A DNA stretch of 64,000 bases from Flavobacterium sp. CF108 (lineage in GTDB: Bacteria; Bacteroidota; Bacteroidia; Flavobacteriales; Flavobacteriaceae): contig NZ_FQWW01000004.1 of assembly GCF_900129795.1 (NCBI RefSeq), positions 1 to 64,000 of the forward strand, written 5' to 3'. Every line of letters starts with the position of its first letter. Position 1 is the first letter of the stretch. The notes under the pieces are model-generated. The model saw only the letters and a list, made by a program, of their open reading frames with translations. It was not told the DNA's origin and made no database searches. Positions 42,602 to 50,122 of this stretch are shown here, piece by piece. Position numbers and translations under genes: made by a program.

Positions 42602-44257
42602 TTATTTTTCTAATAATAGTCGTCCCAGTTTATCTTGTTTCTTTCTGGAAGAATATAAAATCAACTCGCTTTCGTTTTTTCTATAATAAACTCCTGGGCG
42701 AAGTACCAATTCATTTTTAACAGCCTCTTCAGGATCTTTTCTTGTAATTGCTCCAGTTTCGTCAAATATAAAAAGAGACGGAACTGCATTATTATAATTT
42801 CCTAATGCTTTAATTTTTTCAATATCTGTGATTCCTTTATTTTTTACATTATCATTAAAAATTACATTCAATTTACCGTCTTTGTACATCGGTATTGCTC
42901 CTAAATATTCCGGGCCTTTTCCTAAATCTACCAAAGGAATCATTAACGAAGCTCCAACAGTAAAACTGCCATTTCCTCCAATAGCTCCCAAAGACAATGA
43001 CATTGTCGTTATCGATGCCACTTGTTCTTTTGGCAATACATTACTCCAATCTAATGAACCGTCAGGTTTTAGAGATGTTACGATAATTTCGTTTTTTGTA
43101 TAAGTAACCGGAGTAAATGCTAATGGTCCAAATCCAGAACTTTTACCAACATATACATATTGCATTTCCGAAAGAACAATTAAACCTCCATCATATCGTT
43201 CAATAATTGTAGTAATGGTGTAACGCGGTTTTACATCTTTGCCATTTTTAGCGCGGCGCTCCCCTATTAATTTAACTTTTGTTTCATAATCAAATTCATC
43301 AAATTTTACCTCTGGACTAGCTGTACTTGCTAAATCTAATGTTGCATTATAAATTCCTTTTAAATCTCTATTTCCTTTTCCATTATCTCGCACACTCGAA
43401 TAAAACCCAACAAGTTTTAAGGTATGTTGTGCCGTAGAAATCATTTTGCAATTAATAATTTCTTTCCCTGAAATGTTTATATCAACAACTTCTTTTTTAT
43501 AAGAATTGACTTTTTTAAACTCATGAATTTGAAATTTTTCAATTTGCTCTTTCTTTTTAGAATCTCTGTAACTTTCGTTGATAACTAAAAACACATCGTT
43601 TTCAAAGTTTAATTCAAAATCTGAAATAGTAAATTCATAATCTTTTTTACTATCGTCAAATTTTACTTTTTCAGCATTTGAAAAAAGCACGTCTAATTTG
43701 TCATCAAATAATTTTACTTCATACTGAACAGAATCTTCTTTCGAGAATAAAGAAGTATGCATAACAAGCAAAGATTTTTCATCCTGAGAAAGTTTAAAAT
43801 AAAAATCTCCTTTTTCAGATTTTCTTTCTACAACAGAATTAAATAATAAGATTGATTTATTACTCAAAGCACCAGAATCTGAAATCCCAAGACCAACCAG
43901 GTTAAATGTTTTTTCTTTTCTATTGTAAACACTTCCTATTGCATATAGCTTTTCGTTTAATAAAAATATTTCTTCAAAATCAACTTCTCTATCATCCAGT
44001 TTTGGAATACTAATAGGATTTGAAGATATCATTTTCATTGATCCTGATTCGAAAATTTTCAAGAAAAAATCTTCCCTGCCTGCAAGAGCTAAAGCATAAA
44101 TTTTATTATTTGCTTCACCAACAATTTTTATAATTTTTTGTTTGTCATCTGGCAATTCATCGCCATAAGTCATTTTTAAATTTTCAATCTTATTCTGGGC
44201 ATGTAAATTGGTACAGCATAAAACTAGCAGTAAAAAAGCGAAAGTAATTTTTTTCAT
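42602..44257 (-). CDS. Secreted protein of unknown function (beta-propeller-like pattern)
   Basis: 551 residues with a signal peptide (ending NLHAQ). The mature protein has many short beta strands with acidic turns and segments such as KIYALALAGREDFFLKIFE and LYAIGSVYNRKEKTFN, which hint at a propeller, though no repeat motif can be fixed. It follows the aromatic operon, but the terminator at 44315-44345 separates them. No family assigned. Confidence 0.65.
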   Translation of the reverse strand: MKKITFAFLLLVLCCTNLHAQNKIENLKMTYGDELPDDKQKIIKIVGEANNKIYALALAGREDFFLKIFESGSMKMISSNPISIPKLDDREVDFEEIFLLNEKLYAIGSVYNRKEKTFNLVGLGISDSGALSNKSILLFNSVVERKSEKGDFYFKLSQDEKSLLVMHTSLFSKEDSVQYEVKLFDDKLDVLFSNAEKVKFDDSKKDYEFTISDFELNFENDVFLVINESYRDSKKKEQIEKFQIHEFKKVNSYKKEVVDINISGKEIINCKMISTAQHTLKLVGFYSSVRDNGKGNRDLKGIYNATLDLASTASPEVKFDEFDYETKVKLIGERRAKNGKDVKPRYTITTIIERYDGGLIVLSEMQYVYVGKSSGFGPLAFTPVTYTKNEIIVTSLKPDGSLDWSNVLPKEQVASITTMSLSLGAIGGNGSFTVGASLMIPLVDLGKGPEYLGAIPMYKDGKLNVIFNDNVKNKGITDIEKIKALGNYNNAVPSLFIFDETGAITRKDPEEAVKNELVLRPGVYYRKNESELILYSSRKKQDKLGRLLLEK

Positions 44258-44314
44258 GTATTGGTTTTGGATTAATTTATTTTAACAAAATTTTGGCTGT
44301 AAAGAACGCAAAAA

Positions 44315-44345
44315 AATAACCTCCTGCAAATTGCAGAAGGTTATT
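44315..44345 (-). terminator. Terminator of the aromatic operon
   Basis: Stem AATAACCTCCTGCA / TGCAGAAGGTTATT with one internal mismatch, 36 nt past the stop of the DAHPS/CM gene; T tract on the minus strand. Confidence 0.88.
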
Positions 44346-44380
44346 TTTATTAAACAATTGTAATTAATTTCTATGCTATT

Positions 44381-45463
44381 TTAAGCATTGAATATTTTCT
44401 CTTGGTGTCCAATACTTTCCTGGTGAATTGCTTTGAACATTCTTAAAACAAATTCTTCAGTAAGACCTTTTTTCTCACCTTCAAGAATCATTTTCCCTAA
44501 GATTTCGTTCCAACGGTTGTTTTGAAGAATCGCTACGTTTGCATCTTTTTTCACCTGACCAATTTCGTCAGCAACTTTCATACGTTTTCCTAATAACTCT
44601 AATAAGTTAGCATCAAGAACGTCGATGTTAGCTCTTAGTTTTGTCATTTTTTGACTGTACTCATCTGTAGTATCATCCGTTTTTCTGATAGTCAAATCTT
44701 TAATGATTTGTTTCAAAGCATCTGGAGTAACTTGCTGTGCAGCATCAGACCAAGCATTGTCCGGATCGTAGTGCGTTTCGATAATCATACCATCGTAGTT
44801 CAAATCTAAAGCCTCTTGCGTTACTTCAAAAATCATTTTGCGATCTCCAGTAATGTGAGATGGGTCGATGATTAATGGTAAATCAGGGAATTTATTTTGC
44901 AATTCGATAGCAATCTGCCATTCTGGAATGTTTCTGTATTTTGTTTTTTCGTAAGTAGAAAAACCTCTGTGAATAACTCCTAATTTCTCGATTCCAGCCA
45001 TGTGTAAACGCTCAACACCACCTAACCATAAAGCTAAATCCGGGTTTACTGGGTTTTTAACCAAAACGATTTTATCAGTTCCTTTTAAAGTATCAGCAAT
45101 TTCCTGAACTGCGAAAGGGTTTGCAGTTGTACGGGCACCAACCCATAAAACGTCGATATCATGTTCTAAAGCCAGTTTACAGTGAGCCGCAGTCGCAACT
45201 TCTGTTCCCATTAATAAACCAGTTTCAGCTTTTGCTTTTTGTAACCATTTTAATCCAATTTCTCCAACACCTTCAAATCCTCCTGGACGTGTTCTTGGTT
45301 TCCAGATTCCTGCTCTGAAAACACTTACTTTTGAATCTTTCAATTCGTGAGCAATTTTCAATACTTGATCTTCCGTTTCTGCACTACATGGTCCAGCTAT
45401 CACAAGTGGGTGATTTAAATTGAAATCTTCTAACCACTTTCTCATTTCTTTCTTATTTTCCAT
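44381..45463 (-). CDS. Bifunctional DAHP synthase / chorismate mutase (type II)
   Basis: 360 residues. Residues ~1-265 are a DAHP synthase (type I-beta, KDO8P-synthase-like): VIAGPCSAETEDQ, KPRTRPGGFEG, GARTTANPF, LVKNPVNPD and DPSHITGDR. Residues ~275-355 are a helical chorismate mutase with MTKLRANIDVLDANLLELLG. The fusion puts the entry step of the shikimate pathway and the branch step to prephenate on one chain, as in other Bacteroidetes. It is the last gene of the pheA operon, 13 nt after tyrA. Confidence 0.95.
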   Translation of the reverse strand: MENKKEMRKWLEDFNLNHPLVIAGPCSAETEDQVLKIAHELKDSKVSVFRAGIWKPRTRPGGFEGVGEIGLKWLQKAKAETGLLMGTEVATAAHCKLALEHDIDVLWVGARTTANPFAVQEIADTLKGTDKIVLVKNPVNPDLALWLGGVERLHMAGIEKLGVIHRGFSTYEKTKYRNIPEWQIAIELQNKFPDLPLIIDPSHITGDRKMIFEVTQEALDLNYDGMIIETHYDPDNAWSDAAQQVTPDALKQIIKDLTIRKTDDTTDEYSQKMTKLRANIDVLDANLLELLGKRMKVADEIGQVKKDANVAILQNNRWNEILGKMILEGEKKGLTEEFVLRMFKAIHQESIGHQEKIFNA

Positions 45464-45476
45464 CTTAATTTTTAAT

Positions 45477-46337
45477 TTATTTCTTAGTTGTTGTTAATCC
45501 GTTTAATATCTCTTTTATTTTATTTGTGCTTTCCATTTCTTCAAAAATGGCATTGTAATTTTCATCTTTCAGCAAATCTCTAAACCGACTGAGATTTGAA
45601 ATATATTCTTCTAAGGTTTCCAGAACGTGTTCTTTGTTCTGCTTAAAAATCGGCGTCCACATTGCGGGCGAACTTTTTGCTAAACGAACGGTACTTTCAA
45701 ATCCACTCCCCGCCATATCAAAAATATCCTGCTCGTCTTTTTCCTTATTCATTACCGTTTTACCCAGCATAAACGAACTAATGTGCGACAAATGCGAAAC
45801 GTAAGCAATGTGTTTATCGTGCGAAGTCGGGTCCATATATCGAATCCTCATTCCTATTTCGCTGAAAAGCTTTAATGCCTTTTCCTGCAATTTAAAAGTG
45901 GTTTTTTCCACTTCGCAAATAATGTTTGTTTTTCCTTTAAACAAACCTTTTATTGCCGCCGAAGGTCCTGAAAACTCTGTTCCTGCTATCGGATGCGTGG
46001 CAATAAAATTTCTTCTTTTTGGGTGGCTTGCTACTGCTTCGCAAATTGGTTTTTTCGTCGAACCAACCTCAAAAACAATTGTTTTATCTCCAACTAAATT
46101 CAGAACTTTAGGCAAAACCGTCAGCGCCACATCAACCGGAACCGAAACGATTACAAAATCGGCTTCTGCCAAATCTTCAAAACTTCCTGCTTCATCGATA
46201 ACTCCTAAATCAATGGCTTCCTGCAAATGTTTTTCGTTGCTGTCAATTCCAAAAATTGTCGAATCAGGATGCTGGTCTTTGATGTCCAGCACCATCGAAC
46301 CGCCTATTAATCCTATTCCTATTACGTATACTTTCAT
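45477..46337 (-). CDS. tyrA: Prephenate dehydrogenase
   Basis: 286 residues from the ATG at 46337 (MKVYVIGIGLIGGSMVLDIK). An upstream ATG at 46400 would run into the structured repeat at 46351-46432 and give an N-terminus unlike the family, so it is rejected. The NAD motif is GIGLIGGS; THPIAGTEFSGP near residue 120 and a SHLSHISSF segment are family markers. Converts prephenate to 4-hydroxyphenylpyruvate for Tyr. It lies 13 nt upstream of the DAHPS/CM gene and 202 nt after the aminotransferase. Confidence 0.93.
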   Translation of the reverse strand: MKVYVIGIGLIGGSMVLDIKDQHPDSTIFGIDSNEKHLQEAIDLGVIDEAGSFEDLAEADFVIVSVPVDVALTVLPKVLNLVGDKTIVFEVGSTKKPICEAVASHPKRRNFIATHPIAGTEFSGPSAAIKGLFKGKTNIICEVEKTTFKLQEKALKLFSEIGMRIRYMDPTSHDKHIAYVSHLSHISSFMLGKTVMNKEKDEQDIFDMAGSGFESTVRLAKSSPAMWTPIFKQNKEHVLETLEEYISNLSRFRDLLKDENYNAIFEEMESTNKIKEILNGLTTTKK

Positions 46338-46350
46338 ATTTATTTTTATT

Positions 46351-46432
46351 AGAAGCTGTTTCCTGCTATCCGCTGTATCTTTTATGGTGAACCCCACCAT
46401 AAAAGGATGCCGCTTCTATCAGGGCTAGAGCT
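46351..46432 (-). ncRNA. Structured repeat element, copy 2 (possibly Flavo-1-like)
   Basis: Partner of the element at 513-594 on the opposite strand. Here the hairpin reads CTTTTATGGTG-GGGTT-CACCATAAAAG; relative to copy 1 two base pairs changed on both sides. Shared outer words: TAGCCCTGATAGAAGCGG and AGCGGATAGCAGGAAA. It lies in the pheA operon, just before the tyrA start, so it will be part of that mRNA; a regulatory role is unproven. Confidence 0.5.
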
Positions 46433-46462
46433 TCTCGTTTTTCAAGACCTTTTATTTTTTCT

Positions 46463-46527
46463 GTCACCCTGAGCGAAGTCGAAGAGCTTTCCAATCTGGG
46501 TGTGGCTTCGACTTCGCTCAGCCTGAC
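46463..46527. repeat. Inverted repeat of the CTGAGCGAAGTCGAAG word
   Basis: 46463-46484 and 46506-46527 are inverted copies (20 of 22 bases match) around 21 nt. Third half-copy at 638-653. Confidence 0.65.
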
Positions 46528-46539
46528 AATCTAAAATTT

Positions 46540-47685
46540 TCAAAATCGATCAATCGCTTCTTGTACTTTTTCTTCTTTTACACACAATGAGAATCTGATA
46601 TAACCTTCACCATTGCTTCCGAAAATTGTTCCTGGTGTAATGAAAATATGTTTCTCGTATAATATTTCGTCAATGAACTTTTCTGCTGATTCAATTCCTG
46701 CCGGAAGTTTTGCCCAAACAAAAAGGCCGACTCCTTCTTTATAAACTTCGCAGCCTAATTTTTCTGCTAGTTTTTCTGTTAATTCTCTACGGCGTCTGTA
46801 AATTTTGTTTTGGTCTTCAAACCAAGATTTATCGCAATTTAAAGCGGCGATTGCACCTTTCTGAATTCCGTAGAACATTCCGCTGTCCATGTTGCTTTTT
46901 ACTTTTAGAACTGCATCGATAATTTCAGGATTTCCTAAAACCATTCCCACTCTCCAGCCAGCCATGTTGAAGGTTTTACTAAGTGAATTCAATTCTAAAG
47001 CTACATCCTTCGCACCTTCAACCTGCAATAAACTCATTGGGTTATCATTCAAAACAAAACTATACGGATTATCGTTGATCAATAATATATTGTGTTTTTT
47101 AGCAAAAGCAATCAATTTCTCAAATAACGCTAAACTTCCTCTCGCTCCTGTTGGCATATGCGGATATCCCAGCCACATAATTTTTACTTTTGAAAGATCT
47201 AATTTTTCTAAAGCTTCAAAATCTGGTTCCCAAGCATTTTCTTCTTTCAAATCATAATAAACCGGAACTGCCTGAACCAAATTAGTTACCGAGGTATAAG
47301 TTGGATAACCTGGATTCGGAATTAAAACGTGATCGCCTTCGTTTAAAAATGCCAACGAAATGTGCATAATTCCTTCTTTCGAACCCATCAAAGGCAAAAT
47401 CTCATTATTCGGATTTAATTCAACACCAAATTGATTCTGATAAAAATCTGCCATCCCTTTTCTCATTTCCGGTAATCCTTGATAGCTTTGATAACCATGT
47501 CCGTTTTCGTCTTGAATTGCCGCAGCGACTGCTTCAATTACTGCTTTTGACGGACTCAAATCAGGGCTTCCGATTCCCATATTGATGATCGATTTTCCTT
47601 CAGACATCAGCTGACGAACTTCTCTCAATTTTGATGAGAAGTAGTACTCTTCAACTGTATCTAATCTTTTTGCTGTTGTAATCAT
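46540..47685 (-). CDS. Aminotransferase class I/II (aromatic/aspartate-like)
   Basis: 381 residues, a fold-type I PLP enzyme. The PLP lysine is in SLSKTFNMAGWRVGMVLG; MGSKEGIMH and NPGYPTY are substrate/PLP-loop segments. In the operon pheA - this gene - tyrA - DAHPS/CM the likely role is the final amination of phenylpyruvate and 4-hydroxyphenylpyruvate to Phe and Tyr. Annotated relatives also cover LL-diaminopimelate and other keto acids, so substrate is inferred from context. Starts 112 nt after pheA. Confidence 0.88.
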   Translation of the reverse strand: MITTAKRLDTVEEYYFSSKLREVRQLMSEGKSIINMGIGSPDLSPSKAVIEAVAAAIQDENGHGYQSYQGLPEMRKGMADFYQNQFGVELNPNNEILPLMGSKEGIMHISLAFLNEGDHVLIPNPGYPTYTSVTNLVQAVPVYYDLKEENAWEPDFEALEKLDLSKVKIMWLGYPHMPTGARGSLALFEKLIAFAKKHNILLINDNPYSFVLNDNPMSLLQVEGAKDVALELNSLSKTFNMAGWRVGMVLGNPEIIDAVLKVKSNMDSGMFYGIQKGAIAALNCDKSWFEDQNKIYRRRRELTEKLAEKLGCEVYKEGVGLFVWAKLPAGIESAEKFIDEILYEKHIFITPGTIFGSNGEGYIRFSLCVKEEKVQEAIDRF

Positions 47686-47797
47686 TTTTTTTATTGCTTT
47701 AGGCTTTAAGCTGTATGCTTTAGGCTCTTTTTAACTTTTACTTTGCTTTATGCTTTGTTGACTTTAAGACTTTTGACTTTCCAACTTTAAGACTATC
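47686..47797. other. Gap inside the aromatic operon
   Basis: Low-complexity CTTTAGGCTTTAAGC / CTTTAAGACTTTTGAC words; no hairpin terminator or promoter of clear quality was found, so read-through from pheA to the aminotransferase gene is plausible. Confidence 0.5.
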
Positions 47798-48625
47798 TTA
47801 AGGTCTTGTATTTTTATATTCTCCCAACACTTTAAAATATTCTGCCATTATGTTTAATAACGCTTTGGCTTTTGCAAAATCTTCGTATTTCTCAAATGTC
47901 ACATCTACGAAGAATGAATATTTCCAAGGTGTTTCAATTTTTGGAAGTGACTGGATTTTTGTCAAATTCAGTTTGCAGTCGCTCATTACATTTAAAACCG
48001 CTGCTAAGCTTCCTCTCTTGTGATCTAATTCAAATTTGACAGATGCTCTGTTGATTTCGTTTTCCGGCAAAAATGAATTTTGCTTTTTGATGATCACGAA
48101 ACGCGTCATATTGTTTTTTATCGTTTGAATCGCCGGAGCAATAATATCTAAATCATACATTTCAGAAGCCGTTTCACTTGCAATTGCTGCGATTCCGGTT
48201 AATTGTTTTTCCTGAATTCTTCTTGCTGTTTCGGCTGTATCTTTATCCTCAACCAATTTGATATTTGGATATTGTTTCAGGAAATCCATGCATTGTAAAA
48301 GTGCCATTGGGTGTGAATGAACTTCTTTTATATCTTCAATTTTCTGACCTTTTAAAGCCATTAAATTTTGCTGAATGTTTAAATAATGCTCTCCAATAAT
48401 GTGTAAATTATTCTTGTCAATCAAAGCATAATTCGGGATAATTGGTCCGGCAATTGAATTTTCGATCGCCATAACCGCCTGATCTGATTTTCCGGCAATA
48501 AGGCTGTCAATTAATTCTTCAAAGGACAAACATTCATCAATATCCACATTTTCAGAGAAATACTCCTTCACAACCTGATGATGAAAAGATCCTTTAATAC
48601 CTTGTATTGCAATTTTCGTTGTCAT
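47798..48625 (-). CDS. pheA: Prephenate dehydratase with ACT domain
   Basis: 275 residues. Converts prephenate to phenylpyruvate. N-terminal periplasmic-binding-like dehydratase domain (GSFHHQVVKEYF; AIENSIAGPI; TRFVIIKK near residue 170) and C-terminal ACT domain (about 195-275: RGSLAAVLNVMSDCKLNLTKIQSLP). The ACT domain usually gives feedback by Phe. It lacks a fused chorismate mutase, which instead is on the last gene of the operon. It is first in the operon and is preceded by a leader-peptide attenuator ending 6 nt before its ATG. Confidence 0.94.
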   Translation of the reverse strand: MTTKIAIQGIKGSFHHQVVKEYFSENVDIDECLSFEELIDSLIAGKSDQAVMAIENSIAGPIIPNYALIDKNNLHIIGEHYLNIQQNLMALKGQKIEDIKEVHSHPMALLQCMDFLKQYPNIKLVEDKDTAETARRIQEKQLTGIAAIASETASEMYDLDIIAPAIQTIKNNMTRFVIIKKQNSFLPENEINRASVKFELDHKRGSLAAVLNVMSDCKLNLTKIQSLPKIETPWKYSFFVDVTFEKYEDFAKAKALLNIMAEYFKVLGEYKNTRP

Positions 48626-48631
48626 ATATTC

Positions 48632-48660
48632 AAAAAAAAATCCTGATTTGCATCAGGATT
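48632..48660 (-). terminator. Attenuator terminator of the pheA operon
   Basis: Minus strand AATCCTGAT-GCAA-ATCAGGATT followed by T7 and only 6 nt before the pheA ATG. As a terminator within a leader it can only reduce transcription of pheA. Its left arm is also the right partner of the antiterminator (48653-48662 with 48709-48718). Confidence 0.87.
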
Positions 48661-48718
48661 GTATATTAGTTTTATTTGTCTTAGAAATATTTCTCAAATA
48701 ACCATAGCACAATCCTGA
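48653..48718 (-). promoter_or_regulatory. Antiterminator of the pheA leader
   Basis: TCAGGATTGT (48718-48709) pairs perfectly over 10 bp with ACAATCCTGA (48662-48653). The second segment overlaps the left arm of the terminator, so the two structures exclude each other. The first segment lies within the last third of the leader-peptide gene, where a ribosome at the stop codon could cover part of it. Confidence 0.8.
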
Positions 48719-48774
48719 CTTCTACTAAAGAAGAAATAAAAACTGTTGCTAAAATAAAAACGGTTACTTGCCAT
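48694..48774 (-). CDS. pheL: Phe/Tyr-rich leader peptide of the pheA operon
   Basis: 26 codons plus TGA. ATG at 48774-48772, stop at 48696-48694. Residues 6-16 read FYFSNSFYFFF: six Phe (6, 8, 12, 14, 15, 16) and two Tyr (7, 13). Residues 20-26 are not aromatic. The operon downstream makes Phe and Tyr, so a Phe/Tyr sensor is exactly what is expected. Stalling at these codons leaves the antiterminator segment (48718-48709) free, so pheA is transcribed; a ribosome reaching the stop would block that segment in part and allow the terminator. The symbol is borrowed from the analogous enterobacterial gene. Too short to have been found as an ORF by length. Confidence 0.85.
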   Translation of the reverse strand: MASNRFYFSNSFYFFFSRSQDCAMVI

Positions 48775-48803
48775 TTTGTTTGTGTTATTTTGTAAATTCT
48801 CTG

Positions 48804-48834
48804 CGAATGTATAAATTATTTTTACCGCACCAAA
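48804..48834 (-). promoter_or_regulatory. pheA operon promoter
   Basis: Minus strand TTTG at 48834-48831, 19-nt spacer, TACATTCG at 48811-48804. It differs from TAnnTTTG by a single base. The leader-peptide ATG is about 29 nt beyond, leaving room for a start site near 48797. Confidence 0.72.
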
Positions 48835-48840
48835 AAAAAT

Positions 48841-49030
48841 ATTGCATTTTATGAAACAAAAAGGGATTTCTTAACAAATTTAGGCTGATTTGTATGATAA
48901 TATAAAAATATGGGCTTAAAATGAGATATTTACAATTGGTTTTTTCTAAGGGACTAAGATGCTGAGCTGCTAAGGTTCTGAGATTTTTTTATTTACTAAT
49001 AGGATACCAGATAAAGAAATCCTTTATGTA
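48841..49030. other. Space between the pheA leader and the toxin-antitoxin genes
   Basis: AT-rich, no gene. Contains a low-complexity CTAAGGGACTAAGATGCTGA / CTAAGGTTCTGAG patch (about 48946-48985). No clear terminator for the toxin-antitoxin operon was found. Confidence 0.45.
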
Positions 49031-49306
49031 TCATTTAATTATTAAAAACTCATCAATAAATTCTTTGTCATCATTCACATATAAATAATAAGCTCCAATT
49101 TCTTTTTCATCTTTAAAAAGATTCATTTTAATCTTAACACAAGGAGTAGGAATAAAATCATGATCTATTAAAACCGCAATTGATTTTGAAACTATATTAT
49201 CAAACTTAACATTTTCATATTCTTCGGGATTTATATTATTAAAATACTCACTCGCAAGATTATAATATGCCTCTTTGTTTTCTATAATCAAATTAAGTAT
49301 ACTCAT
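49031..49306 (-). CDS. Third gene of the HigBA-like operon, function unknown
   Basis: 91 residues, acidic, no membrane segment. Starts one base past the antitoxin stop (TAA-A-ATG), so it is coupled to it. Contains SKSIAVLIDHDFIPTPCVKI in the middle and a beta-rich end. No family recognised. A third protein downstream of a toxin-antitoxin pair can be a chaperone or a modulator, but nothing in the sequence supports either. Confidence 0.7.
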   Translation of the reverse strand: MSILNLIIENKEAYYNLASEYFNNINPEEYENVKFDNIVSKSIAVLIDHDFIPTPCVKIKMNLFKDEKEIGAYYLYVNDDKEFIDEFLIIK

Positions 49307-49307
49307 T

Positions 49308-49613
49308 TTATAATTTAATAGACAACTCTAAATGTCCTCCTAAACCAAGTTCTACAATTTTTTGAAGTGTCGAAAATTTGACTTCTTTTACATTATTTTC
49401 AATCTTTGAAATATACGATTTTGTTGTTCCTGATTTTAATGCAAGTTCTTCTTGTGTCATTCCTTTTTGAAGTCTAGCTTCCTGAAGCAATACTCCAATT
49501 TTAAAGTTTTCATAACCAACTTCTAGTTCATCTCTCTTGGGAGTTCCAATTTTTCCATAATGTTCTTCAACGAAATCGTCTAAGCTAACCAAGTTTTTAT
49601 TTTTCGTTTTCAT
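49308..49613 (-). CDS. HigA-like antitoxin, XRE-family
   Basis: 101 residues. A helix-turn-helix of the HTH_3/XRE type occupies about residues 38-95 (LQEARLQKGMTQEELALKSG then TKSYISKIENN). The first 37 residues are acidic and may bind the toxin. The gene overlaps the upstream toxin gene by 17 bp, the toxin-first order of higBA modules. Auto-repression at a palindrome upstream of the toxin (49976-50001) is expected. Confidence 0.88.
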   Translation of the reverse strand: MKTKNKNLVSLDDFVEEHYGKIGTPKRDELEVGYENFKIGVLLQEARLQKGMTQEELALKSGTTKSYISKIENNVKEVKFSTLQKIVELGLGGHLELSIKL

Positions 49614-49944
49614 ATTCTTTTTTAATTTTCAAAGCCTTTTTAATTTCTTTCCTTGGTGTTTTCTGAGTTTTCTTTTGGAATCCATTAGCCAATACAACTA
49701 TTTTTCCTTCATCAAAAAAGCAAAAAACTCTAAATATATTACTTCCCTGCTGAATTCTAATTTCAAAAAGTCCATCAGTATTTTCAATATGTTTTAAATA
49801 TGTTGATGGAATTTTTTCAGCATATTCAATTACTCTAATTGTCCAGATTATTTTTGCTTTGACTTTTTCTTCTTGTTCATTAAAAAACTTTTTAAAATAC
49901 TCCTTAAAGAAAAAAACAGATCTCAACTTTGAATTCTCATTCAT
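49597..49944 (-). CDS. HigB/RelE-like toxin (phage Gp49-like family)
   Basis: 115 residues. RelE-superfamily beta sheet with GLFEIRIQQGSNIFRVFCFF, then IVVLANGFQKKTQKTPRKEI, the signature of Gp49-like/HigB mRNA interferases. The K-T-P-x-x-E-I ending and following basic helix are diagnostic. These toxins cut mRNA on the ribosome. First gene of the operon; a perfect palindrome lies 32-57 nt upstream. Confidence 0.88.
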   Translation of the reverse strand: MNENSKLRSVFFFKEYFKKFFNEQEEKVKAKIIWTIRVIEYAEKIPSTYLKHIENTDGLFEIRIQQGSNIFRVFCFFDEGKIVVLANGFQKKTQKTPRKEIKKALKIKKEYENEK

Positions 49945-49975
49945 TTTAGCAAATATATAAAAGTTGTTCTTAAGT

Positions 49976-50001
49976 GAAACTTTTATAGATATAAAAGTTT
50001 C
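49976..50001. promoter_or_regulatory. Probable operator of the HigBA-like operon
   Basis: GAAACTTTTAT-AGAT-ATAAAAGTTTC, perfect 11-bp arms. A further ATAAAAGTTG half-site is at 49956-49965. XRE-type antitoxins bind such palindromes; inferred. Confidence 0.6.
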
Positions 50002-50122
50002 TATAAAATCTACAAATATAAGTAAAAAGCTACAAAAAAAATCAAAGTCAATAAAAAAACAGCTATCATTACAATAACTGCTTTTATATAATTAAAAATC
50101 TAAAATCTAAAATCTAAAATTA

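Noticed and set aside
46338..46400. Longer N-terminus of tyrA
   Set aside because: The extra 21 codons run into the structured repeat and lack family similarity; the NAD-binding motif starts right after the later ATG.
48632..48660. Terminator of the toxin-antitoxin operon rather than an attenuator
   Set aside because: It lies downstream of a separate promoter (48804-48834), is over 370 nt past the last toxin-antitoxin gene and ends 6 nt before the pheA ATG, so it must act on the pheA transcript.
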